A stretch of 64,000 nucleotides of DNA from Micractinium sp. NFX-FRZ (taxonomy: Eukaryota; Chlorophyta; Trebouxiophyceae; Chlorellales; Chlorellaceae): NCBI GenBank assembly GCA_029339195.1, contig JAPTJF010000045.1, forward strand, positions 1 through 64,000, given 5' to 3'. The notes under the pieces were generated by a model. It was not told the origin of the DNA. It searched no databases and was given only the letters and a program-made list of their open reading frames with translations. The position numbers and the translations under genes are program-made. Of the stretch, positions 41,527 to 53,190 are shown in pieces (position 1 is the first letter of the stretch; every line of letters begins with the position of its first letter).

Positions 41527-44500
41527 ATGCCGGCACCACCATCGGGAGCAGCGGCCGCAGCGTTGGCCTGGCTTATGGCGGTAGCCCTGCTCTTTCCGCC
41601 GGCTGCCGCCGCTTCCGCCAGCGGCGATGCGGCCTTAGCGGCCAGAGAAGGTGCGCCTAGAGGGCGCTGCCGTGTTTCATTTGTAACCTTTTGTGACGCC
41701 AGCACCTCATAGCTCCCTCGCACATGCCTGCTTGCCTTCTTGCAGAGGCCGTGATGAACAGCTTGCGGTTGATGGTGCAACGTACCGACCCTGCGGAGGC
41801 GCGCGCTTCACGAGGCTGGCAGCCGGGCAGCACCGCCCACCACTGCTCTTGGTACTACGTCACGTGCGATGGTAGAAAGCGCGTCAAACTCCTGTGAGTG
41901 GTGCTGCAGGCATGCGGGCCATGCGTGCATGCGACTGTGTGGCTGTGGGGACTGTGCACACACAAGGTGGACACGCCGGGGAGTCGCAGCGTGCCGCCGG
42001 CAGCCTGCACATGCCCGCCCGTGTTACTAACCCCTTCATGCCCCTGCCCTGCCTTCATGCTGCCCAGGATGCTGAGAGGAAACGACGTGGGCGCTCGCTT
42101 CGCACCCTCCCCTCCTGGGAATTCCAGCAGCGCATCACAACTGCCGCCAGAAGTGGTGCAACTGTCGCAGCTGCAGTGGCTGGAGGCGTTGAGCCTGCTT
42201 CATGTCGGGCCACCGCTGGCTGCCCCACTGCCCGTGGAGTGGCTTCAGCCTGGGGTCTTCCCTCGCCTGAAACGGTGAGCTGGGCGCATGCCTGACTTTG
42301 AGTGCTTTTTTGCGTTTGCGCTCACGATGGGACTTTTCTTGTTGTGGTGTGAAATGAGGTGGAGCCTGAAAACTGCGGACGCCCGCCTCCTGTCAAGCCG
42401 CCTCCCTCTCCCTGTCTCCCAACACACCTGATCGCAGGCTGGAGGTGACGGCACGCACCACTCTTGATGCCGCCCCGTTGCCAGATATCCCGCCCGGGGT
42501 GCTACCTGCCCTGGAGCAGCTCTTCCTTAATTTTGACAGCCTCAGCAGCACGCTGCCTTCCAGCTGGGGCTCAAGCCCCATGGTACTGCCGGCACTGCAG
42601 GAACTGGCGCTGTCACTGCAAGTAGCAGGCAGCCTGCCCCGCGAGTGGGGTATTCACGGCTTCCGGCGGCTGAGTGGCCTGGTTATCATGCAGCCAGACC
42701 TGCCCGCCCAGCATGCAGGGAGCGTGCACGGCTCCGTTGGGTCCCCGGCAGCAGGCGGAGGCACAACAGCGTTGGCAGGTCCAAACCGCTTGCCAGCGGA
42801 GTGGGGTGCCGGCATGCAGCGGTTGGAGATGCTGACGTTGGTCCGCCTGGGCTTGACCGGAACAATTCCTGAAGTGTGGATGGAAGGGAAGGGCGCTTTC
42901 CCCTCTCTTGTGCGCTTGTGAGTGTGCCGTACCACGGGCAGCTGCTAATGCCTTACATCGACCCCTGCCCTGCCTTGAGCTCGCTGTGCGTGGTGCTCCC
43001 ATGTTCGTGTCGTTTTTGCAACCGCCGCGGCAAGCATGACATGCAGCAGCAAATTGCTTCTTGCTCAACCCGAAACACTTGCCTGCCCTCCACCTCAGGA
43101 CGGTATATGATAATGACCTCTCCGGCACGCTGCCCCCACGCCTATTCTCTTGGCGCCCTGCTATACGAGAGCTGTCTCTCCAAGGCAACCGCTTCCAGGG
43201 CACCTTGCCTGATGAGTGGGCGCGGTCAAATGTGAGCTGCATGGGTGGGGCGGGCGACGCTGTCTTGCTCGCCAGATGTTGCCCGTCTGCTGGGGTAGTG
43301 TGAGTTTCTTTGCACAGTGGTGTCTGTCAGCATTTCAGCTTGGCGAGATGCATGCCCCTCTTGTATCCCTGGCACGCCCTGTTTCCCCTGCCCTGCAGGC
43401 CATCTCCATCCACCTGGGCAACAACAACCTGAGCGGGCCCGCCTTCCCGCCCGCCTGGTTGAATGGCTCAATGCCGTTCCTGGGCCACCTTGACCTTAGC
43501 GGCAACCCAGGCCTCATGGGCACCCTCCCCCCTAGCATGCCATGGCCTCACCTGGGAGCACTGTGAGTTGCACAGTGCGCAACCCTTCTGAACTTTAAGA
43601 ATGATCCGCCTGCCCACTTGCATGCCTGCCTCCTCTTCCCACCTCCCTGCCCCAACCCCTACCTTTGCTCTTCCTCCGCCGCCGCGCTGCCGCATGTGCA
43701 GTATGCTCGACGGTACTGGTGTGTCCGGTGGTGTGCCGTCCACATGGTGCCACATGCCCTTCGCGGACACCCTGGAACTCTTGTGAGTTGGGGGCGTGTG
43801 TTTTAGACTAATATCTGTTTTCCGCAAAGAAACTTGCAACACAGACCCCATACACAACAGCACATCCGTGGCCTGGTGCAACAGCTGGCAGAGCCAACAA
43901 TGAGTGTGTTCCGAGACGGCAGCATAGCGTTGTGGTAGTTCTTAAAGCCCTGCTTTGAGACCGGGCAGCTCACCCGGCACCGCACCGCCTCCCACCATTT
44001 CCACCCCAATCGGTGCAGAGACGTGCGACACACCGCAGTTGACCCCGCTTTGCCACCTTGTGCGGAGCATGACATCCCCAAACTCACCCGCACTTTCTAC
44101 GTCAGCGAAGGTCATGGCGGCAGTCATGGCTTGACGGAACAGCTACGGAAGCACGGCGCGGCAGCTGCACGCTTGATCAATATGCTCCCGTTGTGCCTTA
44201 TGGTCGTGGTCGGCGTTGTCGGACGCCTGCTCATGCGGGAGCGCATGCGCCGGCATCTGCGAGAGGCCTTGCAGCAGCAGCAGCAGCAGCAGCAGCAGCT
44301 CCTCCCGACGGACAGAAGTCAGCAGTGGGACCAGCAGTTGTACCAGGCAGCTGCAAGCTGTGGGGCTCAGGAAGCCGGCCAGCACGATGCCTTGCTATTG
44401 ACTGCCAACGCTCCAACTCCGGGGAATTCTGCACAACACAAGCGGATAGCAAGCCTGCTGAGCAAGGAGTTGGGGCCTGGCAGCCAACGCATAGCCATCA

Positions 44501-46383
44501 CACCTTTGGACGCTTTGCAAGAGCAGCTGGCACACCAGCTGCTGCCAGCGCAAACCGCTAGCGATTGCCTTGTGCCGCCGGGCAGCGCCATCACCAGCCA
44601 TGCCGCGGAGTCGCTTCTCAAAAGCCTACAATGGGGCCTACCCACAGACTCCCTCAGGTTGCAGGCCAACGCGTTAGAGGTGAGCCCGGTCCCAGCATGC
44701 TTTTCCTTACATGACCCGGCATGTGTGCATTGTGGGTCCCGCTATTGTGGAATGGTTGCACCTCCTGCACCATGTTCATGCCGTTGCCCACCAGACCCTC
44801 CCTGCCCACTTGACCGATTTCAGTTCGTCATCAACCAGCAAGGAGATCTGGTGGAGGTTGGCAGTGGCGCCTATGCCGTTGTCTTCCTGGCAAAGCTGCA
44901 CCCCGAGGGGAGGCTGGTGGCTGTGAAGGCGAGTGGCACACGCCTCGGATTGCATGTGGGGTCGATATGGGTGGGCTCAAAGGTGAAGCTGCTATTGTTG
45001 CCACGCCGTACATTGATGCTCGCAAAGGTGTTGCCCTGAGTCGCTGGCACTGCTGCGCCCCACCTGCTAGCCATGTGTAAGCTTGGCTGCCCTTCTCCCC
45101 ATCCGCAGGTGTTTGAGCTGGATCCATGGGTGGACAACGGGGTGGTGTGGCGTGAGGTGGCAATGATGCGTCAGTGCCGGCACCCCCGGGTGCTGCCTTT
45201 GCTGGGGGTAACCCTGAAGGTGTGTAGCACCCGTATGGCTCGTATGCATGTGTCGTGTGCGCCACGTCTCTCAGGAACCAACAACGATAGTCGAGTGTAG
45301 CTCACCACGTCTTGCAATGGAAGCTGCGTGCCTGAGCTTGCGGGGCTGCTTCCGCCATGCACTCCATCATTGGTGGTGAATGTTGCTCCCCAATGATTGA
45401 CTTGTTCCGGCTTGCAGGGCCGCTTGCTCATGCTGACGATGGAGCTGCGGACGAGAGGCAGCGTGCGGGCTGTGCTGCAGAACCCAAACCTCCATTCGGA
45501 GCTAAATTGGGAGGCGAGGTGAGGATGGCCCCCAAGCTGGCTCCTTATGATGTGCTGCCCACATCTGCCAGCCCGCCCCCTTCTCGTGATGACTGCCAGT
45601 AGCTTGCATCTTGTGAACAACCTTGCTGGTCCCCTTGTCCAATGTGCAGGGGCCGCCAGGTGGCATTGGACGTGGCGGAGGCGCTGAGCCACCTACACAC
45701 TCAAGGGGTGATGCACAGCGACCTGAAGCCAGCGTGAGTGAAAGGCCGGCTTGCCCGCCTGCATGTGTTTTGTTTGGTTGCGTGCATGCTTGCCTGCAGT
45801 TGGCTCTCCGTCTTCCGGCTCTTCCTGTACCGTGTATCTGTTATCTCTCATCTCACGTCCCAGCTTGGATCACTTCCCGCCTCTGCTTTGCTTTTGTCTT
45901 CTCTGTTGCAGCAACGTGCTTCTGTCTACGGAATGGCGCGCATGTCTGGCCGACCTAGGCTTGGCACAAATGCTGGGCACAGGGGCACGCACCGCTGCCG
46001 GGTTCAGTTGCATGTATGCCGCTCCCGAGCAGCTGATGGGGCAGAAATGTACCCTGAGCGCCGACATGTACGCGTATGGTCTGCTTCTGGTGTCCATGCT
46101 GACGGGTCAGGCAATCAGGACGCGAGGAGGCTGGCGGCTGCCACGTGCCCCCGACGAGTGCCCACAGGTAGGGGTGGCATGCTGCTCAGCAGGGTCCCGA
46201 GACACACACTTGTCAGGCTGGGCATAAATTACATCTTCCGGCATGCTAACTCTAAGCATGATGTATAAATACGGTTCCTCCCTGCAGGATGTGGCGACAC
46301 TTGTTGAGGAGTGCTTATCAGCCGATCCGCTGCAGCGGCCCACGGCGGCTCAGGCACTTGCGCTGCTGCGGGAAGCCACTTGA
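41527..46383 (+). CDS. LRR receptor-like kinase B
   Basis: Fourteen exons with the same phases as A: 41527-41650, 41746-41893, 42068-42274, 42438-42917, 43099-43231, 43399-43562, 43702-43782, 44019-44679, 44824-44928, 45109-45219, 45418-45518, 45650-45733, 45912-46167 and 46288-46383; 916 residues. Signal peptide MPAPPSGAAAAALAWLMAVA, LRR N-cap HHCSWYYVTC, LRRs as in A, membrane span about 498-517. A nine-residue polyglutamine run (531-539) directly follows the basic stop-transfer MRERMRRHLREAL. Kinase: GSGAYAVVF, Lys701, HSDLKPAN from 794, DLG at 814-816, YAAPEQL. Intron 9 has a GC donor (AAG|GCGAGT). Most exons and introns are closest to A, but exon 13 is closer to C. Confidence 0.85.
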
Positions 46384-47007
46384 GTTAGCAGTTTAAGCCA
46401 AGCGACTTTACATGTACCAATAGGATTGTGATACTGTACAATGGCATGTAACGGCGACTGTTTGTTAAAAAATGTAAGCACTGCTCTCCCGATATAAGTG
46501 TGAAGCACAGAGGGGAGGCGGGCAGGAAAAGCAAGCAATGCATGGCACTGAATGTTTTAGGTGCCCACACATTCCACATGATTTCAGGTGTCACATTCCT
46601 GTAGTGCTGTCACCTCAAGATGCATAAGCCGCCCCGAGAACAGGCCCGCCACGCACTTGGCACCTGGCAGCAGTTGACATGAGCGGCACTGGGTGTGGTA
46701 AAGCAGGATGGCGCATTCGGGTCACGAAATGATCTAGGGCAGAAGGGCTCCTTCGTCTGCATTCGTCTTGCAGCATGGAATGAGGACCTGGATATGCTTT
46801 TCTCGGCTTTTATGGGAGCATACAGTCACCACTGGCAGTAACCCTCGGTCACCAGGCGGCCAGCAGCCGTCGCCAGCCTGTCCAGACGGCCCATGTTGCT
46901 TTGACTGCCAAAGCTCCTGCAAACTCCACCATTTTCGGAACCACGATGCAGTCCCCAAGGCATCTGCATTTAGCGCTCTGAGTGCGCTCTGTCGCACCAG
47001 CAGCCGC
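46384..47007. other. intergenic between kinases B and C
   Basis: 3' UTR of B, with TGTAA at 46447-46451, and promoter of C. The frame of kinase C is open upstream to 46768, but the stretch does not resemble the signal peptides of A and B. Nothing else seen. Confidence 0.5.
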
Positions 47008-50000
47008 ATGGCGCCGCGCGGAGCCTCTGTCCCGTTCTTTCCGCGAGCAGCAACACTGGCAGCGGCGCTGCTGTTGCTGCTGCCGGGGCTGCGCCCTCCA
47101 GCGGAGGCAGAGGCAGCGGCGGCGGCGGCAGGAGCCGCCACGGCGGCGGCATCTGTTGAAGGTGAGGCCCAGCGGCTGCCCTGCACGCTCCCTGTGCCCA
47201 TGTTGCGCATCGACTCACCCTCCCTTGTGTCGCCGAGACTCCCCCTGCCTGCAGCGGCCATAATGGGAGACCTGCGGCTGATGGCGCAGCGCGCCGACCC
47301 ACGCTGGGCGCTCAGCTCGCCCGGCTGGCAGCCCGGCGACACATCCAACCACTGCTCCTGGAGCCACATCAAGTGCAACGCAGAGGGCCACGTCTTCTTC
47401 TTGTGAGAGGCCAGTACGTGCTGCTCATGTCCAAGGCCTTGCTAAGGATTGAAGAAGTGATAAGCTGTGGGGTGGGGGCCGCATGCCTTGCCCCTGCCGG
47501 TCCTGCCGAGGAGCAACGGCCATGCGCCCTGGGCTGCACTGCCGAATCACCCATGCGCCCCGTGCCCTCCTCTGCGCCGCAGGGTTGTGGGGGGATCTGC
47601 CATCAACCCGCAGATTCCCAGCAGCCGCGACGGGAGCAGCAGCCGTGCTGGGCAGCTGCCTCCCGAGGTGTTGCGCTTGTCGCTCCTGCCGTGGCTCGAG
47701 GCGCTGAACGTGGTCCACTTTGGCCCACCGCTGGCCGTGGCCCTCCCGCCAGAGTGGCTGCAGCCCGGGGTCTTCCTCCGCCTAAAGCGGTGAGAAAGGG
47801 GCATGCACGTGCGGAGGCCCAGGGTACACGTTTCAGGCTGGTCTGTAGCAGCTGTCGACGACTTGTGCGCTGTGTCTGGTGCCCGAGGCTCACGTGCACA
47901 AGCTTTGCAGCGGTGCACAGATGGCAGGCATGCCGTCAACGCGTGGTGTGTGGCTCAAGTGGTGCACCAAGCAGCTCCTGACGCCTGCCTCACGTCCCGT
48001 CAGCGCACCTGACACACCACACTCCACCCTGTAGGCTGGAGCTGACGGCGCACACGCTGCCTGGCGCGCCACCCCTGCCTGACATCCCGCCCGGGGCTCT
48101 GCCCGCCCTGGAGAACCTCAGGCTGCACTTTGATGAACTCAAGAGCACGCTGCCCGTCAGTTGGGTGGCCACCCCCCGGGTGCTGCCGGCGCTGCAGCAG
48201 CTGTCGCTGGCACTGCATCTGGAGGGCGAGCTGCCTGAGGAGCTGCCCCCCGGCTTTGCACGGCTGCGCAACCTAATGATCATGCACCCTCAGCTGCCGC
48301 CTGCCCGGGCGGGGCCGCTGGCAGCGGGCCCGCCTGCGGCGCCAGCAGCAGCGGCCCCAGCAGCAGCGGCGGCAGCTGCAGCGGCGGCACCATCGCCATC
48401 CCGCCCAGCTGTCCTGCCGCCGCAGTGGGCTCTGGCCATGCCTCGGCTCGAGGTTCTGGCACTGCTGCGGCTCCACCTGACTGGCCCCATCCCGGACGCA
48501 TGGCTGTGCCCCGGCTGCTTCCCTCGGCTGACGCGCCTGTGAGGCACAGCGGCGGCTGCCCGCACTCCAGCTTGCCTTGCCTGCCAGCCTGCACTCCAGG
48601 CCTTGAGCTGGAACAAGCTGCCCGTGCTTGCAAGCAGGCCCCTCGGTTCTTAACTCTCTCCTCTGCCGTTCCCCTGCACTGCAGGATGCTTTATGAGAAC
48701 GAGCTGTCTGGCACGCTGCCGCCGGCCCTGTTCTCCCGCCTCCCCTTGCTGGAGGAGCTGTCCCTGGAACATAACCGCTTGCAGGGCACATTGCCCGCAG
48801 CGTGGGCGCACTCAAATGTGAGCTTGCTGGTGGACGGGACACGTGTGCGCAGTGTGCCTTCAGCTGCACGCCCAACGTCTTGCCTTCGTTTGTTGTTTGC
48901 TTGTCGCTGATGCAGTGAGAGGAGAACTTGTTGAGGCCAGCTGGCTCTACTTTGCTGTTCCTCATCATGTCTCAGGCAGCAGGCTACGAGCACCCCTGCC
49001 CAGGCCCCGCCCCGCACCTGCCCCCAATGCAATGTACAAGTCATGCTTCCGTCCCACCCCGTGTGCAGGCAACCGCCATCAAACTTGACGACAACCACCT
49101 ACGTGGGCCCGCCTTCCCGCCCGCCTGGCGGAATGGCTCCATGCCGCACCTGCGGCACTACAGCCTCAGCAACAACCCGGAGCTCACAGGCACCCTGCCC
49201 CCCAGCCTGCCCTGGCCACACCTGCTTGACCTGTGAGTGACCTCTGGCTATGAAGCTGCGGGTTGCCTGCCTGTCTGCCTGCAGGCAAGCATGCTCGCCT
49301 GCCTCTCCCCCCATTTGCTTCGCCTGCCCGCCTGCCTGCCTTGTGGACGCAATGTTTTGCCCGCCTGCCTGCCCGCCGCCTGTCTGATGCCCCAGCCCTC
49401 GCCCACGTGCCTGCAGTGCGCTAGATGGATCTGGCGTGACAGGCAGCGTGCCGGCCAGCTGGTGCCAGGCCCCCTTTGCGGACGCCCTTGCACGCATGTA
49501 AGTTGTTGGCTGGGTGGGATCCCTCATATAACAACATGCGCCCGCCCCCTTCCTTGGAACCGTACTGGGAACAAGCCTGTCTTCTGTACTGGGAGGCAAG
49601 CAGCAGGCAAGCGCCCAAACCGCACCAGGCAGCCACGTGCACACGGGATCCGCCTGCCCAGGGTGTGCAACACAACTCTCTTTCTGGCCCACCCCACTTC
49701 ACCTCCCCGGCACTCCCGCAGTGACTTGAGGCACACTGCGGTCGACCCTGTACTGCCTGCATGCCTTGCAAGACACGTCACCAGCTTAAACGTCAGCATC
49801 AACGCTCAGAGAGCGGCAAGTGCACCCGACAGTCCCTCAGCGGGGCACCGGGAGCCAGCGGCAACGGCTGTGGGCTCTGCTATTGTGCTCCCGCTGTGCC
49901 TGCTGGCCGCTGCTGGCTTGGGTGGCCGCTTGCTTCTGCGGCGGCGCCAGCGCCAGCGGGCGCAGCAGGCCGCGGAGCAGCGCGCGCTGCTTCCTTCCGG

Positions 50001-52824
50001 GCTTCGCCAGTGGGCCCAGCCGTGGTGGCAGCCAGCGGCCGGCGCTGAGTCATCCACAGGCAGCGAGCTTTTGGACAGCTTGCCGCCCGCTGGCAGTGCC
50101 ACCCTTGTGCGCAGCACGCAGCACGGGCGGCTGGCAGGCCTGCTGAGCTGGCAGCTGGGGGGCAGCAACCATCCCATTGACATGGGACCGCCCGACAGGG
50201 CGCACGAGCAGCTGGCACACCATCTGCTGCCGGCACAGGGGGGCGCAGCTGGCAGCAGCGAGCAGCAGGAACCACACTCCCGGGCGGCCCCTGCCAGCCT
50301 CCAGTGGGGCTTGCCCACGCAATCGCTGAGAGTCAGCGCAGACGCATTCCAAGTGAGCCCGCTCTCGACGGGCACATCAATGCCTGCTTGCACAGTGCAG
50401 CGAGCTAGCCTGCACAGCTGTGCCCAGCGCCTGCGTGTGTGCTGCTGCTGGTCCGCAACGGAACCTGCGACTCAGCAGCAGCCTGCCATGTGCAGCTGCC
50501 GCCGCGCGTGAGAGCTTTCCAGGCCGTGGGTGGCAGCCCACGCGCTTGCTTGCCGAATGTGCCCTCCACTTTGCTGCCGCTGCCGCAGTCCGACATCGAC
50601 CCCCACCACCCCTCACCACTGGCTTCCCGCTCCCCTGCCTGTGCTGCTGCAGTTCGTCACCGACCCCCAACACTCCCCACCACTTCCTTCACTCACCTGC
50701 CCGTACTGCAGTTTGTGACCGACCCACAAGGACACCTGGTGGAGGTTGGCAGCGGCGCCCATGCCGTCGTCTTCCTGGCCAGGCTGCACCCCGAGGGGAC
50801 GCCAGTGGCAGTGAAGGCGAGTGGGCTTGCCATGGGCTGTGCGTCCGCGCGTAGCTTATCGGCAGCAAGCGTGCGCTGCCAGCTGTGTGCGCTTGTAAGC
50901 ACTTGCCTCCTCCCACCACATGGCAGCAGTGCAGCCTCCGTTTTGCACTGCCTGCTTCCTTATTGCCTGCTAACCTGGTGCCTGCTGCTCTCCCAGTCAT
51001 GCCCTCCCACCCTCCCGCCTGCTGCCCTAGTGCCTGTGCCCTCCCAGTGGCACCCTGGTGCCCGCTGCCCTCCCAGCGGCACACTTATGCCTGCCACCCA
51101 AATGCCCGCCACCTGCCTGTCGTCCAGTGGCACCGTAACAGCCACTGCCCTCATCCCCGCCACCCGCCCTCCCTCCTGCCGTCCTGGCCTGCAGGTGTTT
51201 GAGTTGGAGGCGGGGGTGGACAGCAGCGCCCTGTGGCGGGAGGTGGCAATTCTGCGGCGCTGCCGGCACCCCCGGGTGGTGCCCATCCTCGGCGTGGCGT
51301 TAAAGGTGGGCGGGATTAGGGTGGGGCAAACGTGGGCGGGGTCAGGGCTGGGCAAAGGGAGGCCCTGGACAGCGGACAGCTGTGCTGTGTGGCCGCCCAC
51401 ATCTGACGCCCTGCCGCACAGGTTGCCGTGCTGCGGGGCGGGGCGCTGTGTAGGCACCAGGCGCCACAGCACCCCTTGGACTGCCGTGAGGATTTGTTCT
51501 GTGCATCACCCCCCTCCATCAGGGCCGCCTGCTCAGGCTGACGATGGGCCTGCTGAGCGCCAATGTTGCTTCCACCACCAAGACTTCTGCTTACCCTGGT
51601 AAACCGCCCTGTTACTGCTTACAGGGCCGCCTGCTGATGCTGACGATGGAGCTAATGCAGCGGGGGACCCTGATGGCAGCGCTGCGGGACCCAGACCGCC
51701 GGAAGGAGCTGCGGTGGCGGGCACGGTGAGCTGCCGCTAGTGACGCTGCCAGCGGCTGGACGCATGGGCAGTACCGGCTCAGAGAGTTTTGGGCTGCCCA
51801 TCCTCCATGATCGTGGTGTAACGATGCCCCTCTCTCTAGGGTGCACTGCAAAGCCGCCCCTTCCCTGCCAGCAGTAGGGTGTGCCGCCCTTGCATTCCTA
51901 CGTCTCTCCCTCCTCCCACATGAAACTGATGCCCCCTCATGTCACATCTGCTCCCGACCTGTGCAGGGGGCGCCAGGTGGCGCTGGATGTGGCCGAGGCG
52001 CTGGACCACCTGCATACCCAGCTGGGGGTTTTGCACGGCGACCTGAAGCCAGCGTGAGCGAAGGGCCGGCCGGCAGCTGGGAAGCTGCCTGCTCGCATGC
52101 CTGCACCCGTGCTTGAGCAGCCTGCAAAGCCAGCTGCCGGCGTTCGAACAAGACCAACGCGCTGCGTTCCACGTGCACTCCTCATCTGCCCATCGCTCCC
52201 TGTGTCCACCCTGCAACTGCAGCAACGTGCTTCTGTCTACGGAATGGCGAGCCTGCCTGGCCGATCTAGGCTTGGCACAAATGCTGGGCACGGGGGCGCG
52301 CACGGCTGCTGGCTGGACACGCATGTTTGCCGCTCCCGAGCAGCTGATAGGGCAAAAGTGCACCCTGAGTGCCGACATGTACGCCTTTGGCCTGCTGCTG
52401 GTGTCGCTGCTGACGGGGCAGATGGCGAGGATCCGAGACAGCTGGCGCCTGCCTCGCGCCCCGGACGAGTGCCCGCAGGTAGGCAGGGGCAGGTGTGACT
52501 GTAGCGATCGGGATGTATGCAATGGCCCGGAGGTAACCAGGGAGAGGGCGCAGGCGCCGGGGCGGTGCTGAAAGGGTCGGAGGTGCGGCACATGAAGGTC
52601 CCTGCATTGGTGTGAAAGGATAGTCAGCGGTGAAGATGCCATGCCAAACTTCGACGCTGACCAAGACACCCGCCTCGCACTCTTACCGTGAGTACCCTGC
52701 TCTGGATTGCCCCGCTCGCCGCCTGCAGGACGTGGCTGCACTGATTGAGGAGTGCCTGTCGGTGGAGCCGCAGCAGCGGCCGTCTGCAGCGGAGGCACTG
52801 GTGCGGCTTCGTGCTGCCGCCTGA
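47008..52824 (+). CDS. LRR receptor-like kinase C
   Basis: Fourteen exons: 47008-47161, 47255-47402, 47583-47789, 48035-48538, 48685-48817, 49069-49232, 49417-49497, 49722-50352, 50712-50816, 51195-51305, 51625-51725, 51967-52053, 52223-52478 and 52729-52824; 925 residues. Intron positions and phases equal those of A and B. Signal peptide includes AATLAAALLLLLPGL. The LRR N-cap reads SNHCSWSHIKC. Exon 4 has an Ala/Pro-rich insert. Membrane span: IVLPLCLLAAAGLGGRLLL. Kinase: GSGAHAVVF, Lys709, HGDLKPAN from 803 (after a one-residue insertion), DLG 823-825, FAAPEQL. More GC-rich and more diverged than A and B. Intron 9 starts with a GC donor. Introns 8 and 10 hold decayed copies of the next exon start. 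Confidence 0.85.
50583..50676 (+). repeat. two decayed copies of the intron 8/exon 9 junction of kinase C
   Basis: The functional junction is CTGCAGTTTGTGACCGACCC (50706-50725). Copies are GCCGCAGTCCGACATCGACC (50582-50601) and CTGCAGTTCGTCACCGACCC (50648-50667). The second starts with the same TTCGTC as exon 9 of kinases A and B, so it may be the older, less diverged version. Both keep a CAG acceptor. Confidence 0.83.
51520..51556 (+). repeat. decayed copy of the intron 10/exon 11 junction of kinase C
   Basis: CAGGGCCGCCTGCTCAGGCT, then GACGATGGGCCTGCTGAG, parallels the true CAGGGCCGCCTGCTGATGCT, then GACGATGGAGCT (51622-51653), about 102 bases upstream. The acceptor is intact. Confidence 0.85.
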
Positions 52825-53190
52825 TGTAACTCAGAGTTGTTAGTTGTAAAATACGACCCTTGATACGTCAGTTGCACAGCAGAAGAGACACGCGGCAGCT
52901 GAACTGAAGCGTGTGCCGCTGCCTGCCGCGGCTGGTGGTGGAATGAGTTGGGGGCGCACCAGGATTGCACCCAGCATGCATGTGTATCAATCAAATTCAC
53001 TTGATATCGCTGTTTGAGGTTGAACGTGCAATGCGGCAGGGGCTCCCCCGTGCCTACAGCAGGCTTCAAGCTAATGCAACGCAGGGGGGGCACCTGGGTC
53101 TTAGCAGGCACAGCATGATGCCGCATGGCGGCGGACTCTCCTCTGAAAATTGCCTCTTTGATAGCCTCCTTACACCTTTCCGGTCCCAGC
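52825..53190. other. intergenic between kinase C and the F-box gene
   Basis: TGTAA overlaps the kinase C stop region (52825-52829) and recurs at 52845-52849, both candidate poly(A) signals. The rest is AT-richer and non-coding, presumably the F-box promoter. Confidence 0.5.
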
